This document shows, piece by piece, positions 38,257-46,711 of a stretch of DNA of 64,000 nt (the stretch's first letter is position 1; each line of letters opens with the position of its first letter). A model generated the notes under the pieces. That model had not been told where the DNA came from. It searched no databases and was given only the letters and a program-made list of their open reading frames with translations. Source of the stretch: Azospirillum thermophilum (GTDB taxonomy: Bacteria > Pseudomonadota > Alphaproteobacteria > Azospirillales > Azospirillaceae); assembly GCF_003130795.1 (NCBI RefSeq), contig NZ_CP029353.1:1007501-1071500 (forward strand), read 5' to 3'. The position numbers and the translations under genes are program-made.

Positions 38257-39024
38257 GTGATCACGCTCGGTGCGCTGAACGACATCACCCATATCCGCCA
38301 TGCCTTCTTCACCCGCACCGGGGGTGTGTCCACCGGCCTCTACGGCTCGCTGAACTGCGGGCTCGGCTCCAAGGACGCGCCGGCCGCGGTGCGCGAGAAC
38401 CGCGCCCGCGCCGCCGCCCGGATGGAAGTGGCGCCGGAGAATCTCGTCACCTGCTATCAGGTCCACAGCCCGACCTGCGTGGTGGTCGAGACCCCCTGGG
38501 CGCCGGAGGAGGCGCCGCAGGCCGACGCCATGGCGACCGCGGTGCCCGGCATCGCGCTCGGCATCCTGACGGCGGACTGCGCGCCGGTGCTGTTCGCCGA
38601 CAACAAGGCGCGGGTGATCGGGGCGGCGCATGCCGGCTGGAAGGGCGCCAAGGGCGGCGTGCTGGAGGCCACCGTCGCCCGCATGGTGGAGCTGGGCGCC
38701 AAGCCCGGCCGCATCGTCGCCTGCATCGGTCCCTGCATCGCCCAGCGCTCCTACGAGGTGGGTCCGGAGTTCCCGACACCTTTCCTCGACGAGGATTCGC
38801 GCAACCGCGACTATTTCGCCCCGGCCCGGCGCGATGGCCATTTCCTGTTCGACCTCGCGGCCTATGTCACCCGCCGCCTGGGCGATGCCGGGGTGGAGGT
38901 GATCCAGCGCTGCCCCAACGACACGGTGGCGGAGGAGGACCGCTTCTTCAGCTACCGCCGCTCCTGCCTGCGCGGCGAGCCGGATTACGGCCGGGGCCTG
39001 TCGGCCATCGTCCTGCAGGGCTGA
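38257..39024 (+). CDS. pgeF: Peptidoglycan editing factor PgeF (YfiH, laccase-domain)
   Basis: 255-residue enzyme that removes misincorporated L-Ser from peptidoglycan precursors in E. coli (YfiH). AFFTRTGGVSTGLYGSLN, VHSPTCVVV with the metal-binding His, LTADCAPVLFAD with the metal-binding Cys and AAHAGWKGA with the second His are all present, as is IGPCI. The start is a GTG at 38257 with GGAAGGGACC upstream. It follows the methyltransferase gene by 40 bases. Confidence 0.94.
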   Translation: MITLGALNDITHIRHAFFTRTGGVSTGLYGSLNCGLGSKDAPAAVRENRARAAARMEVAPENLVTCYQVHSPTCVVVETPWAPEEAPQADAMATAVPGIALGILTADCAPVLFADNKARVIGAAHAGWKGAKGGVLEATVARMVELGAKPGRIVACIGPCIAQRSYEVGPEFPTPFLDEDSRNRDYFAPARRDGHFLFDLAAYVTRRLGDAGVEVIQRCPNDTVAEEDRFFSYRRSCLRGEPDYGRGLSAIVLQG

Positions 39025-39178
39025 CCGGCGGGAACGCCGCCGCGGAACGTCCGGGACGGGACTGTTCGGTCTCCGAATCGATTGAAGACGAAGGTTATCT
39101 GGGCGATGATGACCACCGGTACTTCCATCGGATGATCTCTTCCGGAGCGGTGGCGCCGGGGGAGGGGAGACGGCCGCG

Positions 39179-39634
39179 ATGCTCGAATGGCGCGACGCGA
39201 TGGCGCTGGACAATGGCGGCCTCGACCGGGACCACCAGGAGGAGATCGCGCTGATCCGCCGCTTCCTCGTCCTTCCGGCCGGGGAGGAGGGCCGTCCCCT
39301 GGCCTCCGCCGTCCTGGAGGAGCTGCGCGACCACAGCCGCCGCCACTTCCTGCGCGAGGAGAAGGTGCAGGCGGCCATCGGCTATCCGCATCTGGCCGAA
39401 CACCGTGCCCAGCACCGCCGGCTGTGCGTGCTGCTCGACGAGATCATGGAGCAGGTGCAGGCCGGGGAGTCCGCCTTCTCCTTCGGCTATGTGAAGCAGA
39501 AGGCCGACCAGCTCCTGCCCTTCTGGTTCCTCGACCATTTCGCCAAGGCCGACCTGCGGATGAAGCTCCACATCGCCAAGGCGCAGCTTTCCCCGCGCAA
39601 CGGCCAGGGGCAGGGCCGGGACGCGGTGCGATGA
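39179..39634 (+). CDS. Bacteriohemerythrin
   Basis: 151-residue four-helix di-iron oxygen-binding protein. All canonical ligands are in place: H19, H56-x3-E60, H75-x3-H79 and H120-x4-D125. It is a single-domain form with a Gln/Gly/Arg tail, likely cytoplasmic, used for oxygen sensing or storage in microaerobic bacteria (family knowledge). The nearby genes give no hint of a partner. Confidence 0.92.
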   Translation: MLEWRDAMALDNGGLDRDHQEEIALIRRFLVLPAGEEGRPLASAVLEELRDHSRRHFLREEKVQAAIGYPHLAEHRAQHRRLCVLLDEIMEQVQAGESAFSFGYVKQKADQLLPFWFLDHFAKADLRMKLHIAKAQLSPRNGQGQGRDAVR

Positions 39635-39817
39635 CGCACGGCCGCGGCCATGCTCGTGCCGCAGGGCCGATTTCCCTTCGACGGGTGGGGGACCGTCATC
39701 GAACGTTTACATGGGCACGGCCCTTTGTTATGGTCCGCCGCGTTTTCAAGGGGTGCCATCCGGGCCTTGGCCGGGGCGGCTCCTTGAGCCGTTTCCCTGC
39801 AGAGAGAGCCGACTGCG

Positions 39818-40753
<936 letters not shown>

Positions 40754-40780
40754 CGCCTGTCTTCCCGGCTTTACCGGACC

Positions 40781-40824
40781 GGAACGCCCGCCCTCCACCA
40801 CCGTGGGGGCGGGCGTTCCGCTTT
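40781..40824 (+). terminator. Terminator of prs
   Basis: Perfect 13-bp inverted repeat (GGAACGCCCGCCC and its complement, 40781-40793 and 40807-40819), followed by GCTTTCC. It lies 28 bases after the prs stop and just before the convergent hydrolase gene. Confidence 0.75.
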
Positions 40825-40859
40825 CCGGACTGGCCTTTCAGGAGCGGGGGGCCGGCCTC

Positions 40860-41504
40860 TCAAGGATCGATCAGCGTGCGGTCGAGCCACTCCTTGACCT
40901 CGCGGCAGACCGCTTCGGCCGTTTCGTCCAGGCAGTGGCTGGAGCCCGGCATCAGCACCAGCTTCTTCGGCTCGCGCGCCAAGCGGTGGATGTGCAGCGA
41001 GCAGGCGGGCGACAGGATCTCGTCGGCCTCGCCATGGACCAGCAGGATCGGACAGGCGAGGTCGCGCACCGGGTCGGTGCCGTAGCCCTGGGAGGCTAGC
41101 CCGATCACCGTGCAGACCGCCCCGCGGTTCGACGCCGCCGCCTGGATCGCCACCGCCGCCCCGAAGGAGTGGCCGACCAGCGCCACATGGTGGATGCCCT
41201 CCCGGCCGAGGAAGCTGAGGCCGCACAACACGTCGTAGACGCAGTCCTCCATGTCGCCCGCCTCGCGGAAGCGCACCCGCAGCGAGGCGACGCCGCGCGC
41301 CGCCAGATCCGCCGCCAGCCGGGGATAGAGGCCGCGGGCCGGCGTGTCGAACCCGCCGCCGACGCCGCCGATCCACAGCACCGCCAGACGGGCGTCCGCC
41401 GCCGGGTAGTAGCGCGCCGCGACCGGCCCGCGATCGGTCTCCATCACGACCGGGCGATATCCGTCCTCCACCGGGTCTTCGACCTCCGCAGTCAGCAACG
41501 GCAT
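40860..41504 (-). CDS. Alpha/beta hydrolase, dienelactone-hydrolase-like
   Basis: 214-residue cytoplasmic serine hydrolase. The nucleophile elbow is GHSFG (about residues 98-102), the acid lies in VHGEADEIL and the His in GSSHCLDE, so a full catalytic triad is present. WIGGVGGGFDTPARGLY gives the oxyanion-hole region. Substrate unknown. The ATG at 41504 has GGGAGGAGG immediately upstream; an in-frame ATG at 41519 is an alternative. It is divergent from the SRPBCC gene. Confidence 0.85.
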   Translation of the reverse strand: MPLLTAEVEDPVEDGYRPVVMETDRGPVAARYYPAADARLAVLWIGGVGGGFDTPARGLYPRLAADLAARGVASLRVRFREAGDMEDCVYDVLCGLSFLGREGIHHVALVGHSFGAAVAIQAAASNRGAVCTVIGLASQGYGTDPVRDLACPILLVHGEADEILSPACSLHIHRLAREPKKLVLMPGSSHCLDETAEAVCREVKEWLDRTLIDP

Positions 41505-41706
41505 CGCCTCCTCCCTCATCCGAGCGTCCTTCCGGTAACACTTCGGGGCGCCGGCTGTTGCCTTGCCCCTCTGCGCCTTCCGGCATGCGAGACGAAGCCC
41601 CAGCCCGGCTGTTCCTGCCTGGGATACGCGACGGAGCGGAAACAGCGCCCCGGATGGCGGCCGGACCGATGGGTGGACCGGACCGACGGGCGGGCAAGGA
41701 GGGGAG

Positions 41707-42507
41707 ATGACATCCTCGCAGATGGTTTCGCGGGACGGGCGGGACGGCGGCCTGCCGGTGGGGGAGGCCGGGGCGGCGGAGCGCTGGGCGGCGATCCTCG
41801 GCGGCACGGCGCTCGGGCTGGCCGGGGCGCGCCGCGGCTCCTGGGCCGGGGCCGCGCTGATGGCGCTGGGCGGCGGGCTGTTCCTGGCGGGGGCCGCCGG
41901 CGTTCCGGTCGCCCGCGCCCTGCGCGAGGGGCTGGGCGAGGCGCATCTGCCGGACGGCCTGCGCAGCGGCGTGGCGGGGCTGCTGCCGGTGGCGGAGGAG
42001 CCGACGACGACCCAGGCGGTGGTGACCATCGCCGCCCCGCCCGAGACGATCTTCCGCTTCTGGCGCAACGTCGCGAACCTGCCCAGGCTGATGAGCCACC
42101 TGGAGCGGGTCGACGTGCTGTCGGAGAAGGACAGCCGGTGGATCGCCCGCGGTCCCGGCGGGGTCGAGCTGTGCTGGACCTCCACGCTCGACAAGGTCGA
42201 GGAGAATGCCCTGATCACCTGGCACACGCTGGAGGGGGCGGAACTGCCCCACCGCGGCTCCTTCATGCTGGCGCCGGCGCCGGGCGGGCGCGGGACCGAG
42301 GTCCGGCTGACGCTGGTCTACCGCCCCCCGGCGGGGGCGGGCGGTCGCGCCGTGTCCCGCCTGTTCGGCAGCGCGCCGGAGCAGCAGAGCCGCGAGGCGC
42401 TGCGCCGGCTGAAGCGGCTGATCGAGACGGGGGAACTGCCGACCATCGAGGGGCAGCCGCACGGCACGCGCGGGACCCGGGGCAGGATGCAGGAGGGGAT
42501 GGAATGA
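41707..42507 (+). CDS. SRPBCC (polyketide cyclase/dehydrase-like) membrane protein
   Basis: 266-residue protein. Residues about 24-75 hold two hydrophobic segments (a short DUF2892-like hairpin: AAILGGTALGLAGARRGSW then ALMALGGGLFLAGAAG), followed by a SRPBCC ligand-binding domain from about residue 98 (VVTIAAPPETIFRFWRNVANLP, LTLVYRPPAGAGG). Such cyclase/dehydrase-like proteins bind hydrophobic ligands or membranes. The ATG has GGAGGGGAG upstream. Its stop overlaps the ATG of the alcohol dehydrogenase gene (ATGA). Confidence 0.85.
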   Translation: MTSSQMVSRDGRDGGLPVGEAGAAERWAAILGGTALGLAGARRGSWAGAALMALGGGLFLAGAAGVPVARALREGLGEAHLPDGLRSGVAGLLPVAEEPTTTQAVVTIAAPPETIFRFWRNVANLPRLMSHLERVDVLSEKDSRWIARGPGGVELCWTSTLDKVEENALITWHTLEGAELPHRGSFMLAPAPGGRGTEVRLTLVYRPPAGAGGRAVSRLFGSAPEQQSREALRRLKRLIETGELPTIEGQPHGTRGTRGRMQEGME

Positions 42508-43679
42508 AGGCGCTCTGCTGGAACGGCGTGAACGACCTGCGGGTCGAGCGGGTCGAGGATCCGCGCATCCTCAACCCGCATGACGTGATCGTGAAGGTCG
42601 CCCTGTCCTCGGTCTGCGGGTCGGACCTGCATCTGCTCGACGGCTATGTCCCGACGATGCGGCCGGGCGACATCATCGGCCACGAGTTCCTCGGCGAGAT
42701 CGTCGAGAAGGGACCGGATGTGCGCTATCTCAACCGCGGCGACCGGGTGATCACCGTGTCGATCATCGGCTGCGGCAAATGCTGGCACTGCGAGAACGGC
42801 GACTCCTCGCTCTGCGACAACTCGAACCCCAAGCCGCAGTATTCGGAGGCCGCCTACGGCCATTGCACCGCCGGCATCTTCGGCTACAGCCACGCCTTCG
42901 GCGGCTATGCCGGCAGCCATGCCGAGTACATCCGGGTGCCCTATGCCGACTTCAACTGCTTCCGCGTGCCGGAGGGCGTGAGCGACGAGCAGGCGGTCTT
43001 CGTCTCCGACGCGGCGCCGACCGGCTACATGGCGGCCGACATGGCGGGCATCAGGCCGGGCGACCTGGTGGCCGTCTGGGGCTGCGGCGGCGTCGGGCAG
43101 ATGGCGATCCGCAGCGCCTACCTGATGGGGGCGGAACGCGTCATCGCCATCGACCGCTATCCCGACCGGCTGCAGGCCGCCCAGATGAAGGCGGGGGCGG
43201 AGCCGCTGGACTACACCCGCGTGGACGTCTTCGACGCGCTGCAGGCGATGACCGGCGGGCGCGGCCCCGACGTCTGCATCGACGCGGTGGGGATGGAGGC
43301 CGACGGCTACGACACCGGGCTGGAATACTGGTACGACCGCACCAAGCAGGCCATGGGGCTGGAGAGCGACCGCCCCGCCGTGCTGCGCCAGATGGTGGAA
43401 TGCTGCCGCAAGGGCGGCACGCTCTCCATCGTCGGCGTCTATGGCGGGATGATCGACAAGTTCCCCATGGGGGCCGCGATGAACAAGGGGCTGACCTTCC
43501 GCATGGGCCAGCAGCACGGCCAGCGCTATGCCGAGCGCCTGTTCGAGCACATCCGCAAGGGCGAGCTCGACCCCTCCTACCTGCTGACCCACCGGCTGTC
43601 GCTGGAGGACGGGCCGGAGGGCTACGCCATGTTCAAGAAGAAGACCGACCACTGCATGCGGGTCGTGTTCGCACCATGA
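42504..43679 (+). CDS. Zinc-dependent alcohol dehydrogenase (formaldehyde dehydrogenase-like)
   Basis: 391-residue medium-chain dehydrogenase. The catalytic-zinc Cys and His are in SSVCGSDLH and IIGHEFLGE; a structural-zinc cluster CGKCWHCENGDSSLC follows; the cofactor motif GCGGVGQMAI is at about residues 192-201 with IAIDRYPDR giving an acidic residue that favours NAD. The GMEADGYDTG insert resembles glutathione-independent formaldehyde dehydrogenases. Coupled by a 4-base overlap to the SRPBCC gene upstream and followed 11 bases later by a small protein gene. Confidence 0.9.
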   Translation: MKALCWNGVNDLRVERVEDPRILNPHDVIVKVALSSVCGSDLHLLDGYVPTMRPGDIIGHEFLGEIVEKGPDVRYLNRGDRVITVSIIGCGKCWHCENGDSSLCDNSNPKPQYSEAAYGHCTAGIFGYSHAFGGYAGSHAEYIRVPYADFNCFRVPEGVSDEQAVFVSDAAPTGYMAADMAGIRPGDLVAVWGCGGVGQMAIRSAYLMGAERVIAIDRYPDRLQAAQMKAGAEPLDYTRVDVFDALQAMTGGRGPDVCIDAVGMEADGYDTGLEYWYDRTKQAMGLESDRPAVLRQMVECCRKGGTLSIVGVYGGMIDKFPMGAAMNKGLTFRMGQQHGQRYAERLFEHIRKGELDPSYLLTHRLSLEDGPEGYAMFKKKTDHCMRVVFAP

Positions 43680-43690
43680 GGGAGAGCGCC

Positions 43691-43945
43691 ATGCAGCTCA
43701 TCTATGCGTATCCGGCCGAGAAGGGCCGGGGGGTCGAGGCCGAGATCGTCGGCGTGCTCCGCGACCGGCTGGGCGAGGTCGTCCAGACCGGCCGGGAGGA
43801 GCGCGACGCCGAGCGCGGCGACCGCACCGACGTCTTCGTCACGCTGGAGGTCGAGGAGTCCGGCGCCGAGACCGCGCTGAACACCCTGCGCGCGCACCCC
43901 GTGGTGATCGACGCGGCGGCGCACAGCTTCGGCGAGCGGGTGTGA
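43691..43945 (+). CDS. Small protein coupled to the alcohol dehydrogenase
   Basis: 84-residue protein, predicted alpha/beta (MQLIYAYPAEKGRGVEAEIVG, then VTLEVEESGAETALNTLRAHP). I do not recognise a family. An in-frame ATG at 43676 overlaps the dehydrogenase stop, but the ATG at 43691 is preferred because GAGGGAG lies just before it. Its third-position G/C bias is normal. It is the last gene of a three-gene run and probably works with the dehydrogenase or the SRPBCC protein. Confidence 0.7.
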   Translation: MQLIYAYPAEKGRGVEAEIVGVLRDRLGEVVQTGREERDAERGDRTDVFVTLEVEESGAETALNTLRAHPVVIDAAAHSFGERV

Positions 43946-43951
43946 CGCCCC

Positions 43952-44674
43952 TCACAGCGGCTCCGGCGGCGTGCTGCGGCGGCCGCGGACGGGGGTGCCG
44001 AGATCCGGCGGCCGGGCGGTCCAGCGCACGGCGTTGAGGATCACCCGCCGGATCTGCGGGTGGTGGAAGGTGGGGTAGGTCTCGTGGCCGGGGCGGAAAT
44101 AGAAGACCCGGCCCAGCCCCCGCCGCCAGCCGCAGCCGCTGCGGAACACCTCGCCGCCCTTGAACCAGCTTATGAAGACGAGATCCTCCGGCGGCGGGAT
44201 GTCGAAGGGCTCGCCATACATCTCCTCCTGCGGCAGCAGGATGTGGTCCTCGATGCCGGCGGCGACGGGATGGCCGGGATCGACCACCCACAGCCGTTCG
44301 GCCTCGCCGGCGACCCGGTGCTTCAGGTAGCAGCCGGTGCCCATCAGCGCCAGGAAGGGCTTGGAGAAGTGGCTGGAATGCAGCGGCACGAAGCCCATGC
44401 CGCGCTCCGTCACATGATGCCTCACCCGCCCGGCCAGCGCGTCCGGCAGTTCGGCATGGGCGCGGTGGCCCCACCAGACCAGCGTATCGGCGGCGGCCAG
44501 CCGCTCCTCCGCCAACCCGTGCTCCGGCTCGTCGAGCGTGGCCGTCGTCACCTCCAGCCCGGCGGCGCGCAGCGGGGCGGCGAGCGCCTCGTGGATACCC
44601 TGCGGATAGACGGCCTTCACGGCCTCCTCCGTCCGGTCCTGGCGATGCTCGCTCCAGACGAGAACGCGGGTCAT
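43952..44674 (-). CDS. ThuA-like domain protein (trehalose utilisation type)
   Basis: 240-residue protein with a class I glutamine amidotransferase-like ThuA fold. Characteristic pieces are VLVWSEHRQ near the start, LVWWGHRAHAEL, GMGFVPLHSSHFSKPF, VVDPGHPVAAGIEDHI and VFYFRPGHETYPTFHHPQ. ThuA proteins act in trehalose/sucrose catabolism in Rhizobium by oxidising disaccharides (family knowledge). Here it is next to treZ but on the other strand and converges with the small dehydrogenase-linked gene. Confidence 0.88.
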   Translation of the reverse strand: MTRVLVWSEHRQDRTEEAVKAVYPQGIHEALAAPLRAAGLEVTTATLDEPEHGLAEERLAAADTLVWWGHRAHAELPDALAGRVRHHVTERGMGFVPLHSSHFSKPFLALMGTGCYLKHRVAGEAERLWVVDPGHPVAAGIEDHILLPQEEMYGEPFDIPPPEDLVFISWFKGGEVFRSGCGWRRGLGRVFYFRPGHETYPTFHHPQIRRVILNAVRWTARPPDLGTPVRGRRSTPPEPL

Positions 44675-44770
44675 GCGCTGGTTCCAAACTGACGGGGCGC
44701 GATCATAGGGACCGGTTCCTGTTGTTGTGGGCCGAACGGTTCATGCAACAGCCTCACGAGGCCCATCCCC

Positions 44771-46711
44771 GTGCCGAAGACCGCCGCACAGCCCCGCAGC
44801 ATATCGGATCCGGCAGGCCGGCGCCGCTGTCCCGTCGGCGTGGAGCTGCTGCCGGACGGGCAGGCGCACGCGCGCGTCTGGGCGCCGAAGGCCCGGCAGG
44901 TGGAGCTGGTGCTGGAGCCGGACGGCCGGGCGCTGGCGCTGGCGGCGGAGGCGGACGGCTATTTCGCCGGCGCGGTCGAGGGGATGGCGGCGGGCGCGCT
45001 CTACCGTTTCCGCCTCGACGGCGGCGCGACCCTCCATCCGGATCCGGCGTCGCGCTTCCAGCCGGAAGGGCCGCACGGCCCGTCGCAGCTCGTCGACCCC
45101 GGAGGCTTCGCCTGGACCGACGGGGGCTGGCCCGGCCGCTCCGTTGCGGGACAGGTCATCTATGAGATGCACATCGGCACCTTCACGCCCGAGGGCACCT
45201 GGGAGGCCGCGACGCGCGAGCTGCCGGCGCTGGTCGAGCTCGGCGTCACGGTGCTGGAACTCATGCCGGTCGCCGACTTCCCCGGCCGCTTCGGCTGGGG
45301 CTATGACGGGGTGGACCTGTTCGCGCCGACCCGGCTCTACGGCCGTCCCGACGACATGCGCCGCTTCGTCGACCGCGCGCACGGGCTGGGCCTCGCCGTC
45401 ATCCTGGACGTGGTCTACAACCACCTGGGTCCGGACGGGAATTACCTGACCTGCTTCGCCGACGCCTATGTCACAGACCGCTACAAGAACGAGTGGGGCG
45501 AGGCGATCAATTTCGACGGCCCGGACTCCGGCCCGGTGCGCGAGTTCTTCCTGGCGAATGCCGCCTGCTGGATCGACGAATACCATCTCGACGGGCTGCG
45601 GCTGGATGCCACGCAGCAGATTTTCGATTCCGGCACGCCGCACATCCTGTCGGAGATCAGCCGCACCGTGCGTGCCGCCGCCGGCGGGCGCGCCACCCTG
45701 CTGATCGGCGAGAACGAGCCGCAGCACGCCACCATGGTGACGCCGGTGGAGCAGGGCGGCTGCGGGCTGGACGCCATCTGGAACGACGATCTGCACCACA
45801 GCGCGATGGTCGCGCTGACCGGGCGGAACGAGGCCTACTACACCGACTATCACGGCACGCCGCAGGAGTTCGTCTCGGCGGCCAAATACGGCTTCCTCTA
45901 CCAGGGGCAGTGGTACGCCTGGCAGGGCAAGGGGCGCGGCATGCCGGCCTATGGCCTGTCGCCCGCCGCCATGGTCGGCTTCCTGCAGAACCACGACCAG
46001 ATCGCCAACTCCGGCAAGGGGCTGCGCGGCCATGCCCTGACCACGCCGGGCCGCTGGCGGGCGATGACCACGCTGCTGCTGCTCGGCCCCGGCACGCCGA
46101 TGCTGTTCCAGGGGCAGGAGTTCGCCGCGAGCACGCCCTTCCTCTATTTCGCCGACCACAAGCCGGAGCTGGCGAAACTGGTGCTGGAGGGGCGGGCCGG
46201 GTTCCTGCGCCAGTTTCCCAGCATCGCCACGCCGGAGGTCGGCCCCTGCCTGCCCGAGCCGCATGACGAGCGGACCTTCGTCCGCTGCAAGCTGGACCAC
46301 GGCGAACGGGACCGCCATGCCGAAGCCTGGGCGCTGCACCGCGACCTGCTGCGCCTGCGCCGCGAGGATGCGGTGTTCCGCGTGCAGCGGCCCGGCCGGG
46401 TGGATGGCGCCGTGCTGGCGCCCGAGGCCTTCGTCCTGCGCTTCTTCGGCGAGGCGGGGGATGACCGGCTGCTGCTGGTCAATCTCGGCCGCGACCTGAC
46501 GCTGCGGATCCTGCCCGAACCGCTGCTGGCGCCGCCCTTGGGCCAGCGTTGGACGAGGCTGTGGTCGAGCGAGGATCCCGTCTATGGCGGCTGCGGCGCC
46601 GCACCGGTGGAGCCGGAGCGCGGCAACTGGCACCTGACCGGCCACGCGGCGGTGGTGCTGCGCCCCGCCGGGCCGACTGCTGAAACGACGAAGAAGGACA
46701 GCCATGGCTGA
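44771..46711 (+). CDS. treZ: Malto-oligosyltrehalose trehalohydrolase
   Basis: 646-residue GH13 enzyme that releases trehalose from maltooligosyl-trehalose. The N-terminal beta-sandwich (about 20-105, HARVWAPKARQVELVLE) precedes the barrel. Active-site parts are DVVYNHLG, LDGLRLDATQ (nucleophile), LIGENE (acid) and FLQNHDQIANSG. The start is a GTG at 44771; ATG codons upstream are out of frame. It overlaps the debranching-enzyme gene by eight bases. No treY is next to it, although TreZ needs its product. Confidence 0.93.
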   Translation: MPKTAAQPRSISDPAGRRRCPVGVELLPDGQAHARVWAPKARQVELVLEPDGRALALAAEADGYFAGAVEGMAAGALYRFRLDGGATLHPDPASRFQPEGPHGPSQLVDPGGFAWTDGGWPGRSVAGQVIYEMHIGTFTPEGTWEAATRELPALVELGVTVLELMPVADFPGRFGWGYDGVDLFAPTRLYGRPDDMRRFVDRAHGLGLAVILDVVYNHLGPDGNYLTCFADAYVTDRYKNEWGEAINFDGPDSGPVREFFLANAACWIDEYHLDGLRLDATQQIFDSGTPHILSEISRTVRAAAGGRATLLIGENEPQHATMVTPVEQGGCGLDAIWNDDLHHSAMVALTGRNEAYYTDYHGTPQEFVSAAKYGFLYQGQWYAWQGKGRGMPAYGLSPAAMVGFLQNHDQIANSGKGLRGHALTTPGRWRAMTTLLLLGPGTPMLFQGQEFAASTPFLYFADHKPELAKLVLEGRAGFLRQFPSIATPEVGPCLPEPHDERTFVRCKLDHGERDRHAEAWALHRDLLRLRREDAVFRVQRPGRVDGAVLAPEAFVLRFFGEAGDDRLLLVNLGRDLTLRILPEPLLAPPLGQRWTRLWSSEDPVYGGCGAAPVEPERGNWHLTGHAAVVLRPAGPTAETTKKDSHG

